From contig WLMW01000003.1 of assembly GCA_009700025.1 (NCBI GenBank), forward strand, positions 1-54,750: a stretch of 54,750 nt of DNA, read 5' to 3'. A program made the position numbers and the translations under genes. The stretch comes from Actinomycetota bacterium. Its GTDB lineage: Bacteria; Actinomycetota; Actinomycetes; Nanopelagicales; Nanopelagicaceae. Position 1 is the stretch's first letter. Each line of letters opens with the position of its first letter. This document shows positions 17,289 through 28,988 of the stretch, piece after piece. The notes beneath the pieces were generated by a model. The model was not told where the DNA came from. It did no database searches and saw only the letters and a list, made by a program, of their open reading frames with translations.

Positions 17289-18062
17289 TTAGCCTTGCGC
17301 GTAAAACTTCACAATCTTTGCCAACTCTTCAGGATCTAGGCTCGCTCCGCCTATTAAAGCACCGTCAACATCAGGCTTTGCCATAATCTCGGCCACATTT
17401 GAGGACTTGACTGAGCCTCCATAGAGAACGCGCATAGCTGCGGCTATCTCCGGCGAGCCGATGTTTTCAATCTCTTCACGAATAGCTGCGCATACTTCTT
17501 GAGCATCCTCTGGAGTTGCAACTTTTCCCGTTCCAATCGCCCACACTGGTTCGTACGCTATTACTAATTTTTTTAGCTCTGGTTTTGTTAACCCTTCTAA
17601 CCCACTACGAATCTGACGGATGACGTGGCTGACATGCGTCCCTGATTCGCGCACTGAGAGTTCTTCTCCGACACAAAAAATTGGAATCATCTCGTGGGCT
17701 AAAGCAGCCTTAATCTTACGATTGATGAGAGCGTCACTTTCACTATGAACTGAACGGCGCTCTGAGTGTCCCACCAAAACATATGTACATCCGAGCTTGT
17801 GCAACATAGAACCAGAAATATCTCCGGTGAATGCGCCACTTGCTTCTGGTGAAAGATCTTGAGCTCCGTAGGTCAAACGCAGGCGGTCTCCGTCAATGAG
17901 AGTTTGGATAGAGCGAATGTCAGTAAAAGGTGGAATAACTGCAACATCAACGGCGTCATAATCCTTATCATCAAGTGAATAAACCAATTTCTGCGCAACT
18001 GCAATCGCCTCAAGATGATTTAAATTCATCTTCCAGTTTCCAGCCATCAATGGTTTACGCAT
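17289..18062 (-). CDS. tpiA: Triosephosphate isomerase
   Basis: This 257-residue TIM-barrel enzyme interconverts dihydroxyacetone phosphate and glyceraldehyde 3-phosphate. The catalytic residues are K11 (GNWKMN), H99 (VGHSERR) and E171 ([12 protein letters not shown]), and the flexible loop 6 follows. It starts ten bases after pgk with AGGGAG as ribosome binding site. Confidence 0.98.
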   Translation of the reverse strand: MRKPLMAGNWKMNLNHLEAIAVAQKLVYSLDDKDYDAVDVAVIPPFTDIRSIQTLIDGDRLRLTYGAQDLSPEASGAFTGDISGSMLHKLGCTYVLVGHSERRSVHSESDALINRKIKAALAHEMIPIFCVGEELSVRESGTHVSHVIRQIRSGLEGLTKPELKKLVIAYEPVWAIGTGKVATPEDAQEVCAAIREEIENIGSPEIAAAMRVLYGGSVKSSNVAEIMAKPDVDGALIGGASLDPEELAKIVKFYAQG

Positions 18063-18072
18063 TGGAATCTCC

Positions 18073-19259
18073 CTATAACCCTAACGCTAATAGGCCAGGA
18101 AGTTCCTTGCCCTCTAAATACTCAAGTGATGCACCGCCACCAGTTGAAATATAACCGAAATCCGAGTCAGCAAATCCAAGAGCTCTTACCGCCGCCGCCG
18201 AATCTCCGCCTCCAACAACTGAAATTCCTGAAACCTTTGTGAGCGCGGTTGCAACAGTCTTAGTGCCTGCAGAGAAATTGGCAAACTCAAAGACCCCCAT
18301 CGGACCATTCCAAAATACTGTTGCACACTTTTCAATCTCATAGGCAAAGAGAGCAGCTGATGCAGGTCCAATATCGAGGCCCATTTGATCGGCAGGAATA
18401 TCATCTGCTGACACCAATGTTGGTTTCGCATCAGCACTAAAGGCTGGTGCGACAACAATGTCAGTAGGCAAAATAAGTTGGACCCCTTTATCTGCAGCAC
18501 TTGCTATGAGCCCTTTAACGACATCAATCATTTCCGTCTCAACTAAAGACGTACCGATCTCTTTGTCTTGGGCTGCGAGGAAAGTGAAAACCATTCCCCC
18601 GCCAATAGCTAGAACATCAACTTTGCCTAAAAGATTTTCAATAACACCTAATTTATCCGAGACTTTTGCTCCACCTAAAATTACTCCGTAAGGGCGAGCC
18701 GGACTCTGTGTTAGCTTTTTTAGGACTTCTACCTCTGCTTCGACAAGTAATCCTGCACAACGAGGAAGCAGTTTTGGTAAATCATAGACCGATGAGTGTT
18801 TACGATGAACGGCACCGAAACCATCACCAACATAAACATCAGCAAGTAGTGCTAACTTTGCGGCAAAAGCTGCTCGTTCTGTCTCGTCCTTACTTGTCTC
18901 TGCGGCACTGAAACGAATATTCTCGAGGAGTAATATCTGGCCTGACTGCAAATTCTGAGCAATTGCAGTAACTCCATCGCCTGTGACATCTCCAGTAAAT
19001 AAGATTTCACGTCCCAGTAGTTCGCCTAGTCGCTTGGCAACTGGTGCTAGCGACAATTCAGTTGTGGCAATCCCCTTTGGGCGGCCTAGATGCGCCGCGA
19101 TTACAAGTGAGGCACCTCTTTCCAGGAGGAGTTCGATAGTTGGCAGCGAGGCCTTTATACGACCATCGTCTTTAATTACTCCATCTTTCAATGGAACATT
19201 CAGATCACAGCGCAGAAAGACTCGCTTGCCAGCTACATCAAAATCTGACAGTGAAGTCA

Positions 19260-19260
<1 letters not shown>
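18073..19260 (-). CDS. pgk: Phosphoglycerate kinase
   Basis: This 395-residue two-domain glycolytic kinase makes ATP from 1,3-bisphosphoglycerate. Key motifs are RCDLNVPL near the N-terminus, AAHLGRPKG, the GGAKVSDK nucleotide-domain block, [10 protein letters not shown], and the C-terminal GGGDSAAAV. The start overlaps the gap stop by one base, so expression is coupled with gap. Confidence 0.98.
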
Positions 19261-20276
<1,016 letters not shown>

Positions 20277-20310
20277 TTAAGGGGCTAGAAGGCCCATTCG
20301 TTGGAGGTGC

Positions 20311-20334
20311 AAAAAAACTGCCACAACGTTGGGG
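20311..20334 (-). terminator. Possible weak terminator after whiA
   Basis: On the minus strand CCCCA-ACGT-TGTGG forms a short stem with one mismatch (334-321), followed by a few bases and seven T residues (20317-20311). It would end the coaE/uvr/rapZ/yvcK/whiA transcripts before gap. The stem is weak, so this is tentative. Confidence 0.35.
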
Positions 20335-20401
20335 TCTTGAGGTAATCCTATCAGTGGCCATCTAGTGAACTCTCCGCAATGTGGTGCAGATTCAAGGCAA
20401 T

Positions 20402-21379
20402 TTAATTCAGCAAATCAGGTGAAAGACCACTTTCGGTATCAGGAATCCCAAGCTCTGCCGCTCGTTTATCAGCCATTGCCAAGAGCCGACGAATGCGACC
20501 AGCAATTGCATCCTTGGTCATCGCCGGAACAGCCAATGAACCGAGCTCTTCAAGCGAGGCTTGACCGTGATTGATACGTAACTCCCCTGCCTCTTTTAAA
20601 TGCTCAGGGATGCTGGCTCCAAGAATTTCCATTGCTCGAGCCACACGAGCCGATGCCGCTACAGCAGCACGGGCCGAACGACGAAGATTGGCATCATCAA
20701 AGTTTGCTAAGCGATTTGCAGTTGCGCGAACTTCCCGGCGCATGCGGCGCTCTTCCCACGCAAGAACTGATTCGTGCGCTCCGAGTCTGGTCAAAAGCAC
20801 ACCTATGGCATCACCATCTCGAATTACCACTCTATCGACACCACGAACTTCGCGCGCCTTGGCAACAATTCCCATTCGTCTAGCAGCACCCACAAGGGCC
20901 AGTGCGGCTTCAGGTCCTGGGCAGGTAATTTCAAGCGAAGAAGATCGACCGGGTTCAGTTAATGATCCGTGAGCGATAAAGGCTCCGCGCCATGCCGCTT
21001 CGGAATCACAAATTGCTGCGGAAACTACTTGGGGTGGGAGGCCGCGCACTGGACGACCATGTGAATCCACTAAACCAGTTTGTCGAGCTAATGCATCTCC
21101 GGCTTCAATTACTCGCACAACATAGCGAGAACCTTTTCGCAATCCACCCGATGATAGAACCGCTAAATCAGAGTCATGCCCATAAATGTCGGCGATGTCT
21201 TTACGTAATCTCCGTGCGCTCTGAGAAGTATCTAATTCAACTTCAATTAAAATCTTCCCTGCCGCCACATGCAGGCCCCCAGCAAAGCGAAGCAGCGATG
21301 AGACTTCCGCCTTACGGCAACACGGTTTTGTTATTGCGATACGACTGAGTTCGTCCTTAACCGATGCTGTCATTGCCAT
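20402..21379 (-). CDS. whiA: WhiA, sporulation-regulator-family DNA-binding protein
   Basis: This 325-residue protein has an N-terminal LAGLIDADG-homing-endonuclease-like domain ([20 protein letters not shown]) and a C-terminal helix-turn-helix ([24 protein letters not shown]). WhiA controls division and differentiation genes in Streptomyces and is kept in non-sporulating actinobacteria and firmicutes, where its role is broader. The frame is open from a TTG at 21391, overlapping yvcK. I prefer the ATG at 21379 since relatives start MAMT-KDELSR. It belongs to the rapZ-yvcK-whiA block. Confidence 0.95.
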   Translation of the reverse strand: MAMTASVKDELSRIAITKPCCRKAEVSSLLRFAGGLHVAAGKILIEVELDTSQSARRLRKDIADIYGHDSDLAVLSSGGLRKGSRYVVRVIEAGDALARQTGLVDSHGRPVRGLPPQVVSAAICDSEAAWRGAFIAHGSLTEPGRSSSLEITCPGPEAALALVGAARRMGIVAKAREVRGVDRVVIRDGDAIGVLLTRLGAHESVLAWEERRMRREVRATANRLANFDDANLRRSARAAVAASARVARAMEILGASIPEHLKEAGELRINHGQASLEELGSLAVPAMTKDAIAGRIRRLLAMADKRAAELGIPDTESGLSPDLLN

Positions 21380-21383
21380 GTGC

Positions 21384-22340
21384 TTATCCAACCAAACTTT
21401 TGCGCATAATGTGGCTCAAATGAAGAGCTAATTGTGGAACCTCATGATGGACACTCCCCGGAGCTCTGCGAATGTCGACTGCCACTACCTGGCCACCAAG
21501 CTTTCGGGCCATTGCGGCAAGAGATTTTTCATTACGAACCACCGAATTATCCACAAGAAAATAATCGATTTTTACATCAGGGGCGTACTCAGCAAAGAGT
21601 TCCAGATGCTCTTCGGGCGTTGATCCAGAAAACTCTTCACCCGTTGCAAAGGGGTTGTTGCTCGAATTTGAATCCAAGTTGAGAATAAGAATTTTTTTGG
21701 CCTTAGTCCTACTGAGAGCATCTAGCTGCATAGGTACCAACAGATGTGGCATCACACTTGAGAACCATGAGCCTGGTCCCATGGTGATCCAATCGGCTAC
21801 TCGAATTGCAGTGAGTGCTTCCATGCGTGCAGGCGGATTTTGTGGAATCACTCGCAAAGATTCGATTCGACCCTTTGCGGTTGCCACCTCTTTTTGCCCA
21901 CGAACTACTATTCGCCCAGTAGAAGTATTAAACGTTCCCTCTATGTCTAAAGGAACCGCAGCCATTGGAAGAACGCGACCGACTACTTTAAGTAACGAAC
22001 CTACGCGATCTAATCCCACTACTGGATCTTCATCAAGACTCCACAAAGAAGCGAGCAGTAAGTTGCCCAATGCATGACCATTTAATTCACCAGAGCTTAC
22101 AAAACGGTGCTGCATGATGTCGGCCCACGTCCGGCCCCACTCATCATCAGCACAGAGAGCGGCAAGAGCCATTCGTAAATCTCCAGGAGGGAAAATCTCA
22201 AACTCTTGGCGCAATCGACCACTTGAACCACCGTTGTCCGCAACGGTGACTATTGCGGTTATTTCAGAAGTGATTGTGCGAAGTGCCGAAAGTGTTGCCG
22301 ATAAACCATGACCTCCACCAAGTGCAACAACTTTACTCAC
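21384..22340 (-). CDS. yvcK: YvcK/CofD-like protein (gluconeogenesis factor family)
   Basis: This 318-residue protein of the CofD-like fold binds UDP-sugars in the studied members and is needed for growth on gluconeogenic substrates and for cell-wall regulation. Key segments are [18 protein letters not shown] (4-21), [16 protein letters not shown] and the [12 protein letters not shown] block. It starts only two bases after the rapZ stop. In mycobacteria the relative (CuvA) links to peptidoglycan synthesis. Confidence 0.94.
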   Translation of the reverse strand: MSKVVALGGGHGLSATLSALRTITSEITAIVTVADNGGSSGRLRQEFEIFPPGDLRMALAALCADDEWGRTWADIMQHRFVSSGELNGHALGNLLLASLWSLDEDPVVGLDRVGSLLKVVGRVLPMAAVPLDIEGTFNTSTGRIVVRGQKEVATAKGRIESLRVIPQNPPARMEALTAIRVADWITMGPGSWFSSVMPHLLVPMQLDALSRTKAKKILILNLDSNSSNNPFATGEEFSGSTPEEHLELFAEYAPDVKIDYFLVDNSVVRNEKSLAAMARKLGGQVVAVDIRRAPGSVHHEVPQLALHLSHIMRKSLVG

Positions 22341-22342
22341 TA

Positions 22343-23218
22343 TTATTCACGTCCAATATCCCGGTGGGTTGGGTAAGCAGATACTTCAATATCATTTACT
22401 TTTTTTAGTTCATTAAGCTGATTCGCTATCTCTTGTGTCAGCGCAACACTTCTATGCTTGCCACCAGTACATCCGATAGCAATAGTTAAATACTTCTTAC
22501 CTTCATGGATATATCCGGGAATCATCGCCGCGACCAAACTAACATAACTTTTAACAAAATCTTGAACTCCGGTATTACCTAAAACCTTTGCGCTTACCTG
22601 AGGAGTTAATCCCGTCAAAGGTCGTAACTCAGGTATCCAATGTGGATTAGGAATAAAACGAGCATCTAGCACTAGGTCAGAATCGACTGGAATTCCATAT
22701 TTGTATCCAAATGATAGAACATTTATGCGAATTCCTTGAACTTTTCCACTTCCAAAGATTTCGCCAACACGCTTTTCTAATTGATGAACATTTAAATTTG
22801 TTGTATCTATAGATATATCTGATTGTGATCTCACTTCATCTAATTTTTCACGTTCTCGAGCGATTCCATCGACTATGCGGTCCGAACCTTGCAATGGATG
22901 TGGTCGTCGCGTCAATTCAAAGCGTTGAACTAATGCTTGATCTGTTGCGTCTAGAAAAACTAATTGGTACTCCGAGCCATTACTCTTAAGTTGTTCTAAA
23001 GCATGCATCAGTTCGTCAAAGAAATGCCCTCCTCGCACATCAACAACTACCGCATACTCCTTACCGTCTGGTCCGGCATCTTTACTGACCAACTGCGGAA
23101 GTAGAGCTGGAGGCAGGTTATCAACGACGTACCAACCTAAATCCTCTAATGCATGGGCTACCGTGGATCGGCCCGCCCCAGACATCCCGCTAAGTATCAA
23201 AATCTCATTGCTGCTCAT
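22343..23218 (-). CDS. rapZ: RapZ/YvcJ family nucleotide-binding protein
   Basis: This 291-residue protein has an N-terminal P-loop GMSGAGRS (11-18) followed by LGWYVVDNLPPALLP and a C-terminal domain ending in IGCTGGKHRSVALTQEIA. In E. coli RapZ controls glmS through small RNAs. In gram-positive bacteria the role is less clear, but it is nearly always with yvcK and whiA as here. AGAGGA lies seven bases before the ATG. The upstream phosphotransferase gene overlaps its start by 14 bases. Confidence 0.95.
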   Translation of the reverse strand: MSSNEILILSGMSGAGRSTVAHALEDLGWYVVDNLPPALLPQLVSKDAGPDGKEYAVVVDVRGGHFFDELMHALEQLKSNGSEYQLVFLDATDQALVQRFELTRRPHPLQGSDRIVDGIAREREKLDEVRSQSDISIDTTNLNVHQLEKRVGEIFGSGKVQGIRINVLSFGYKYGIPVDSDLVLDARFIPNPHWIPELRPLTGLTPQVSAKVLGNTGVQDFVKSYVSLVAAMIPGYIHEGKKYLTIAIGCTGGKHRSVALTQEIANQLNELKKVNDIEVSAYPTHRDIGRE

Positions 23219-24206
23219 GGGGATATCCTCTTACATCTGTCAAGAACCCAGAAACACGCTCAATAGTCTTTGACAAGTATTCCGGAAGCATTTCCTTGTG
23301 CTCTTGGTTACTCGTTTCGAAAAGATAATTCAGTAACATCAACCTACGCTGCAAAAGAAGTGCCTTCATCGCCGGCTCTGAGTATTCTGGCAAGGGAATG
23401 ACACTTGTATAACCAGCAAGGAGGGCCGCATTCTGTTCTGGAGTATCTAGATAGTAGAGGGCTACAGCAATATCCTGGGCTGCCAGTCCGAAGCCACAAT
23501 CATCAAAATCAAAGATATATATCCACCCATCATTGGAAATCAGATTCCATCCATGAATATCGGCATGAATAATCTGGCTTGTTGATTTTTCATACAGTTC
23601 ATTAGTGAATTTAATAACAAGTTCAGCAGCTCGATTCAATAACTTACTGTGACTTTCGCTGAGGACGGACTTTGGGCCGAATAGAAAGTCTTCAGTTCCC
23701 CATAGGAGATCTTTAAATAAGGGTAATTGTGATTTCGATGAAAGCGTGAATTCTGATGATGCTTTATGCATACTGGCTATAGCTCTACCAATATTATGAA
23801 GTTGTTCAATTGAAGGTTCGTCTCCAACTTCTACTCCATCAAGCCATGAATACAGAACACAATTCAACGTTTGACCGCTGTCTTGATGATCAAGTACAGT
23901 CAGATATTCACTTTCAAGATTTGCAATCGGCGTTGGAACGTTAACTTCTGGAATACGTGCTAAAAACTGTACCCACTCAATCTCCGCTAAGATATTTTCG
24001 CTGGTACGCGTGGAATTTATGTTAATCCGCAGTGCATATTTTTCTCCGGAATCGGTTGACACAGAAAAAGTTATATTGAATTCATAGTTGATGCACTCTA
24101 TTTCAATATTGGTGAGCCCATAAAGTTGCAACACTTTCTTGGCGAAAGTCGTCAAGGATTCAATCTGCTGTTCCGGAGTCCGGAAGAAAAAATCATTGCG
24201 CAACAT
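23205..24206 (-). CDS. Aminoglycoside phosphotransferase-fold kinase, substrate unknown
   Basis: This 333-residue protein has the APH/choline kinase fold. The nucleotide-contacting strand is YALRIN (57-62), the catalytic loop is HADIHGWN (H214, D216, N221) and the metal-binding segment is IFDFDDCGFG (D233, D235). A conserved SMHK helix lies at about 145-148. Family members phosphorylate small molecules such as homoserine, choline, sugars or antibiotics, or protein serine residues (SrkA-like); nothing here fixes the substrate, and an antibiotic-resistance role should not be assumed. It is translationally coupled to uvrC (TAATG) and overlaps rapZ by 14 bases. Actinobacteria normally have uvrC and rapZ side by side, so this gene is an insertion in a conserved block. 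It looks intact. Confidence 0.85.
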   Translation of the reverse strand: MLRNDFFFRTPEQQIESLTTFAKKVLQLYGLTNIEIECINYEFNITFSVSTDSGEKYALRININSTRTSENILAEIEWVQFLARIPEVNVPTPIANLESEYLTVLDHQDSGQTLNCVLYSWLDGVEVGDEPSIEQLHNIGRAIASMHKASSEFTLSSKSQLPLFKDLLWGTEDFLFGPKSVLSESHSKLLNRAAELVIKFTNELYEKSTSQIIHADIHGWNLISNDGWIYIFDFDDCGFGLAAQDIAVALYYLDTPEQNAALLAGYTSVIPLPEYSEPAMKALLLQRRLMLLNYLFETSNQEHKEMLPEYLSKTIERVSGFLTDVRGYPHEQQ

Positions 24207-26125
24207 TAATCACTCAATATCTCGCCCGTAGAAGTATCAACTTTTTGAGTCGTGATTACTCTTAGGTGCTCTTCGATTATCGAAGCTATTTTTATACCAA
24301 TTCCTGGAGTGGCAGCAATATCATCCAATTTTGCTTTGCGTATAGCTGCAACCGAACCGAACCTTTCAAGTAGCGCTGCACGTCTTGCCTGGCCTAGTTG
24401 CGGAACTTCATCCAAAATAGATTCCAGCATAACCTTGGATCTGCGGGACCTATGGAAAGTTATTGCAAAGCGGTGTGCCTCATCACGGATTCGCTGCAGC
24501 AAATACAAGCCCTCACTCGTTCGAGGCAAGATTATTGGATCACTCGATCCAGGGAGCCAAACTTCCTCTAGCCGCTTGGCTAGTCCGCACAGGGCTATGT
24601 CATTGATGCCTAATTCTCGCAGCGCTCGTGCGGCAGCATTAACTTGTGGTGCACCTCCATCGACAACAATCAGCTGGGGAGGATAGGAAAATTTGCTCAG
24701 TTTTCCACCATATTGCGCCACCTCAGCGGCATCTACCGTTCTGTCATCTTGTAGTCGCTTTAATCTCCGAGTAATTACTTGATGCATTGCCCGTGTGTCA
24801 TCAAAACCATCATCAGTGTTAATGATGAATCTGCGGTATTCACTCTTTTTTGCTAGGCCATCTTCAAAAACCACCATTGACGCTACAACCGATGTCCCAG
24901 AGATGTTTGAAATATCGAAGCATTCGATTCGCAGTGGTGTGCGATCTAAATCGAGAGACTCTTCAATTTCAATAAGAGCTTTGCCACTCACTGCAGCATC
25001 TGTTGATCGTTTGCTCAAATATTGAATAAGTGAGTACTGTGCATTCCGCTTGACGGTCTGCATAATCTCAACTTTTTCTCCCCTAAGTGGAGTCTTCAAA
25101 GCCACGGGTCCACCTCTTAAATCTGATAACCAGCCCTCTAAGACTGAAGAGTCCTTCGGGATTTCATTGACCAAGATCTCTGAGGGAATCTCATGTGCAG
25201 CACTCTGACTATAAATTGAGAAAAATAGCGCGCTTATTTCGTCCGCATCTTCAAGAGATTTACTATGGTCAACAATCCACGATCGCGAACCCTTAATTGA
25301 TCCACCTCGGATAATGAAAATTGAACCCGCTGCATGAACACCATCTCTATGAATTGCAACTACATCTGCCGTCAAACTCTCAGGCAACGCTGCGTCTGTT
25401 GACTCTTGCGCGCGCTCTATTGCACTGATTGAGTCTCTGATTTTGCTTGCTCGCTCAAACTCTTCTCGTGAAGATGCAATCTCCATCTCAGCGCGCAAAG
25501 TTGGGACAATGTCAGCATTCCCATCAGCCATAAAAGAAACAAGTCGGTCAGATAGTTTTTTGTGGTCCTCTTGGCTCACCCAGTTGACACAAGGGGCTGC
25601 ACATTTTCCAATATCCCCCAAAAGGCACTGGCGCTTACTCATTTGAGCTCGCTTGAAATTGCCAGTGGAACAAGAACGAATAGGAAAGACCTTCAAAATG
25701 ACATCTAAAGTATTACGCAGTGCCCACGTATGAGTGAATGGCCCGAAATATGAAATTCCCGGACGTTTAGATTTTCTAGTGATAAAAATGCGCGGATACT
25801 CCTCATTATTCGTTACCGCCAAATATGGATAAGACTTATCATCTTTGAATTGAACGTTGTAGTAGGGATTGAACTGTTTAATCCAGGAGAACTCAAGTTG
25901 CAGGGCTTCAACTTCCGTAGCAACAATTGTCCATTCAACACGAACTGCCTCATGAACCATGCGATCTGTTTTCGTCGCAAGGTTTGACTGGAAATAACTG
26001 CTGAGCCGATTTTTCAGGTTTTTAGCTTTGCCGACATAAATCACAACATCATCTGCGTTATAGAAACGGTAAACCCCAGGGTGCTCTGGAATATTACTCG
26101 GCCGATAACTCTGCGGATCTGCCAT
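24206..26125 (-). CDS. uvrC: Excinuclease ABC subunit C
   Basis: This 639-residue dual-incision nuclease of nucleotide excision repair has an N-terminal GIY-YIG domain (GVYRFYNADDVVIYVGKAKN, about 17-36), a Cys-rich stretch (CLLGDIGKCAAPC), a UVR domain near 205-240 that binds UvrB, the RNase H-like domain with ECFDISNISG and VVDGGAPQV, and a C-terminal helix-hairpin-helix pair (LLERFGSVAAIRKA, IAATPGIGIKIA). It lies four bases after uvrA, an adjacency that keeps all three uvr genes together. Confidence 0.98.
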   Translation of the reverse strand: MADPQSYRPSNIPEHPGVYRFYNADDVVIYVGKAKNLKNRLSSYFQSNLATKTDRMVHEAVRVEWTIVATEVEALQLEFSWIKQFNPYYNVQFKDDKSYPYLAVTNNEEYPRIFITRKSKRPGISYFGPFTHTWALRNTLDVILKVFPIRSCSTGNFKRAQMSKRQCLLGDIGKCAAPCVNWVSQEDHKKLSDRLVSFMADGNADIVPTLRAEMEIASSREEFERASKIRDSISAIERAQESTDAALPESLTADVVAIHRDGVHAAGSIFIIRGGSIKGSRSWIVDHSKSLEDADEISALFFSIYSQSAAHEIPSEILVNEIPKDSSVLEGWLSDLRGGPVALKTPLRGEKVEIMQTVKRNAQYSLIQYLSKRSTDAAVSGKALIEIEESLDLDRTPLRIECFDISNISGTSVVASMVVFEDGLAKKSEYRRFIINTDDGFDDTRAMHQVITRRLKRLQDDRTVDAAEVAQYGGKLSKFSYPPQLIVVDGGAPQVNAAARALRELGINDIALCGLAKRLEEVWLPGSSDPIILPRTSEGLYLLQRIRDEAHRFAITFHRSRRSKVMLESILDEVPQLGQARRAALLERFGSVAAIRKAKLDDIAATPGIGIKIASIIEEHLRVITTQKVDTSTGEILSD

Positions 26126-26129
26126 GGTT

Positions 26130-28988
26130 TTACTTTTTTGCAGCAGTTTTTCGATTATTTGCCAGCATCGGCGCTAAATACTGACCTGTGTAACTAACTT
26201 TTACTTTTGCTACTTCCTCTGGAGTTCCCTCGGCTACTACTAATCCCCCTCGGAAACCACCCTCTGGCCCCAAATCGATGACCCAGTCAGAGCACTTAAT
26301 AACATCTAAATTATGTTCAATAACTACAACCGTGTTTCCAGTATCAACCAAGCGATTGAGAACAATTAGAAGTTTGCTGACATCTTCAAAGTGCAATCCA
26401 GTCGTAGGTTCATCGAGGACATAAATTGTCCGTCCGGTTGAGCGACGTTGAAGCTCGGTTGCCAGTTTTACGCGTTGTGCCTCTCCTCCTGACAACGTTG
26501 GTGCTGATTGCCCTAGACGTACATAGCCCAAGCCCACATCATTGAGCGTCTTTAAAAAACGTGCAATGGTTGGAACTGATTCAAAAAAAGCATGCGCTTC
26601 CTCGATAGGCATGTCCAGCACATCCGCAATAGTTTTTCCTTTGTAGTGAACCTCTAGCGTCTCTCGGTTGTAGCGAGCACCGTGGCAGACTTCGCACGGT
26701 ACATAAACGTCGGGTAAAAAGTTCATCTCAATCGTGATTGTTCCATCGCCAGAGCAGTTCTCGCATCGTCCGCCTTTAACGTTAAACGAAAACCTTCCCT
26801 GCTGATAGCCACGAATCTTTGCTTCGGTGGTTTCAGAGAACAAAGCTCGCACCTTATCGAAGAGACCGGTGTATGTAGCAGGATTTGATCGTGGAGTACG
26901 TCCGATAGGAGATTGATCTACATGGACAACCTTGTCGAGCAAGTCAATTCCACTCACGCTTCTATGCCGACCTGGTACTAATCGTGCACCATTGAGTTTA
27001 TTTGCAAGCGTTGTATACAAAATATCGTTCACTAAAGTGGATTTTCCCGAACCGCTAACACCGGTCACGGACACGAATACTCCAAGAGGAATTTCTACAT
27101 CAATATTCTGGAGGTTATTCTCGCGTGCACCCTTAACCGTCAAAACTCGCTTTGAGTCTATTGGCCGACGAGTTGCTGGTATTGAAATGGATTTACGCCC
27201 CGAAAGATATGCACCTGTAATTGATTCCTTAGATGCAATTAACTCCTCATAACTACCAGAGACGACTACGTGTCCACCATGTTCACCGGCTCCTGGTCCA
27301 ATATCTACAATCCAGTCGGCTGTGCGAATAGTTTCTTCGTCGTGTTCGACCACAATCAATGTATTTCCAAGATCACGCAGGTGTGTAAGCGTCTCGATAA
27401 GGCGATGGTTATCGCGTTGATGAAGCCCGATACTCGGCTCATCTAGTACGTAGAGAACCCCAACAAGTCCGCTACCAATCTGAGTTGCAAGACGGATTCT
27501 CTGTGCCTCTCCCCCAGAAAGTGTCGCTGCTGGTCGTGCGAGTGATAAGTAATCCAGTCCGACATCTAGGAGAAAACCAAGACGCGCATGAACCTCTTTC
27601 ATTACGCGTTCAGCGATCTGCGCCTCTCGCTTTGTCAGCTTAATGTTTTTGAGAAATTCCGCGCACTCAGAAATAGAAAGCTCGGTCATTTCACTGATAT
27701 TTCTATTTCCGATTGTTACCGCCAATACCTCTGGTTTTAACCGTGCGCCGGCGCATACGTGGCAAGGAATCTCGCGCATATAGGCCTCATATTTATCGCG
27801 ACTGTAATCACTATCAGTTTCGCTATGACGCCGGTGGATAAAAGGAACTACCCCTTCGAAACCCGTTGTGTAATTCTTGGTGCCATAGCGGCCTTTGTAC
27901 TTCATCTTTATTTCAAACTCATACCCATTTAAAATCGCTTCTTTGACTTTAACGGAGAGTTTCTTCCAAGGGGTATCAAGTGAAAATGGAAGGTCCTTAG
28001 CAAGAGCTTCCAGAAGGCGGATAAAGTAATCAGAGGATTGCCCTCCTGACCACGGGGCTATTGCACCCTCATTTATGCAGATTGAGTCATCCGGAATAAT
28101 CAAGTCCTCATCGACCTCTAACTTTGTGCCAATACCTGAACACTCTGGACATGCGCCAAAAGGTGAGTTAAATGAAAACGAGCGTGGCTCTAGCTCTTCA
28201 AAAGAAAGGTTGCAATCATGGCAAGCAAGGTGTTCACTAAACGTGCGTTCTTTGTCACTAGTCTTGGAGTCAACGAAATCCAAGACCACAATTCCAGATG
28301 CTAAACGTAGGGCAGTTTCAATCGAATCGGTCAGCCGAGTTTTACTTTCAACTTTTGCTGTCAGCCTATCCACAACTACTTCAATAGTATGTTTTTCCTG
28401 CTTCTTTAACTTGGGTAAATCGGTAAGCGCAATCACTTCCCCATCAACCCGAGCACGTGAATAGCCTTGTGTGATTAACTCTGCAAAGAGATCGACAAAC
28501 TCACCTTTGCGTGAACGTACAACTGGCGCAAGAACTTGAAACTTAGTCGTCGCCGGCATTGCCAAAATCTGATCGACAATCTGCTGAGGTGACTGGCGCG
28601 AAACCGCTTTCGCACACTTGGGGCAGTGTGGGCGGCCAGCTCGCGCAAAGAGTAAACGTAAATAGTCGTAGACCTCTGTGATGGTTCCAACTGTAGAGCG
28701 TGGATTCCTATTGGTAGATTTTTGGTCAATTGAAACTGCAGGTGAAAGTCCCTCAATAAAATCAACATCTGGCTTATCCATCTGCCCCAGGAACTGCCTT
28801 GCATATGCTGATAGAGATTCAACATAACGCCGTTGCCCCTCAGCAAAAATCGTATCGAATGCCAATGAAGATTTTCCCGAGCCTGATAAACCAGTGAAGA
28901 CAATGAGTGCGTTGCGCGGGAGCTCTATTGAGACATCTTTGAGATTATGCTCGCGTGCACCACGAACCACTAACTTATCGATACTCAT
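26130..28988 (-). CDS. uvrA: Excinuclease ABC subunit A
   Basis: This 952-residue damage-recognition ATPase has two ABC modules. Walker A motifs are GLSGSGKSS (near residue 33) and GVSGSGKST (near 650), each with its own LSGGEAQR signature and LDEPSIGLH / LDEPTTGLH Walker B. Zinc-binding cysteine pairs are visible (CPKC, CPEC with CHDC, CENC with CEVC). Length is standard. It is coupled to uvrB by an ATGA overlap. Confidence 0.98.
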   Translation of the reverse strand: MSIDKLVVRGAREHNLKDVSIELPRNALIVFTGLSGSGKSSLAFDTIFAEGQRRYVESLSAYARQFLGQMDKPDVDFIEGLSPAVSIDQKSTNRNPRSTVGTITEVYDYLRLLFARAGRPHCPKCAKAVSRQSPQQIVDQILAMPATTKFQVLAPVVRSRKGEFVDLFAELITQGYSRARVDGEVIALTDLPKLKKQEKHTIEVVVDRLTAKVESKTRLTDSIETALRLASGIVVLDFVDSKTSDKERTFSEHLACHDCNLSFEELEPRSFSFNSPFGACPECSGIGTKLEVDEDLIIPDDSICINEGAIAPWSGGQSSDYFIRLLEALAKDLPFSLDTPWKKLSVKVKEAILNGYEFEIKMKYKGRYGTKNYTTGFEGVVPFIHRRHSETDSDYSRDKYEAYMREIPCHVCAGARLKPEVLAVTIGNRNISEMTELSISECAEFLKNIKLTKREAQIAERVMKEVHARLGFLLDVGLDYLSLARPAATLSGGEAQRIRLATQIGSGLVGVLYVLDEPSIGLHQRDNHRLIETLTHLRDLGNTLIVVEHDEETIRTADWIVDIGPGAGEHGGHVVVSGSYEELIASKESITGAYLSGRKSISIPATRRPIDSKRVLTVKGARENNLQNIDVEIPLGVFVSVTGVSGSGKSTLVNDILYTTLANKLNGARLVPGRHRSVSGIDLLDKVVHVDQSPIGRTPRSNPATYTGLFDKVRALFSETTEAKIRGYQQGRFSFNVKGGRCENCSGDGTITIEMNFLPDVYVPCEVCHGARYNRETLEVHYKGKTIADVLDMPIEEAHAFFESVPTIARFLKTLNDVGLGYVRLGQSAPTLSGGEAQRVKLATELQRRSTGRTIYVLDEPTTGLHFEDVSKLLIVLNRLVDTGNTVVVIEHNLDVIKCSDWVIDLGPEGGFRGGLVVAEGTPEEVAKVKVSYTGQYLAPMLANNRKTAAKK

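Noticed and set aside
20281-20294. Small hairpin GGGC-CTTCTA-GCCC in the gap leader
   Set aside because: Four pairs only with no T-run or alternative pairing; not enough to claim a regulatory RNA.
23205-24206. Aminoglycoside resistance gene
   Set aside because: The fold is shared by many metabolic kinases and there is no mobile context; resistance cannot be inferred.
24252-24686. 144-residue plus-strand frame inside uvrC
   Set aside because: Antisense shadow of the conserved UvrC C-terminal half.
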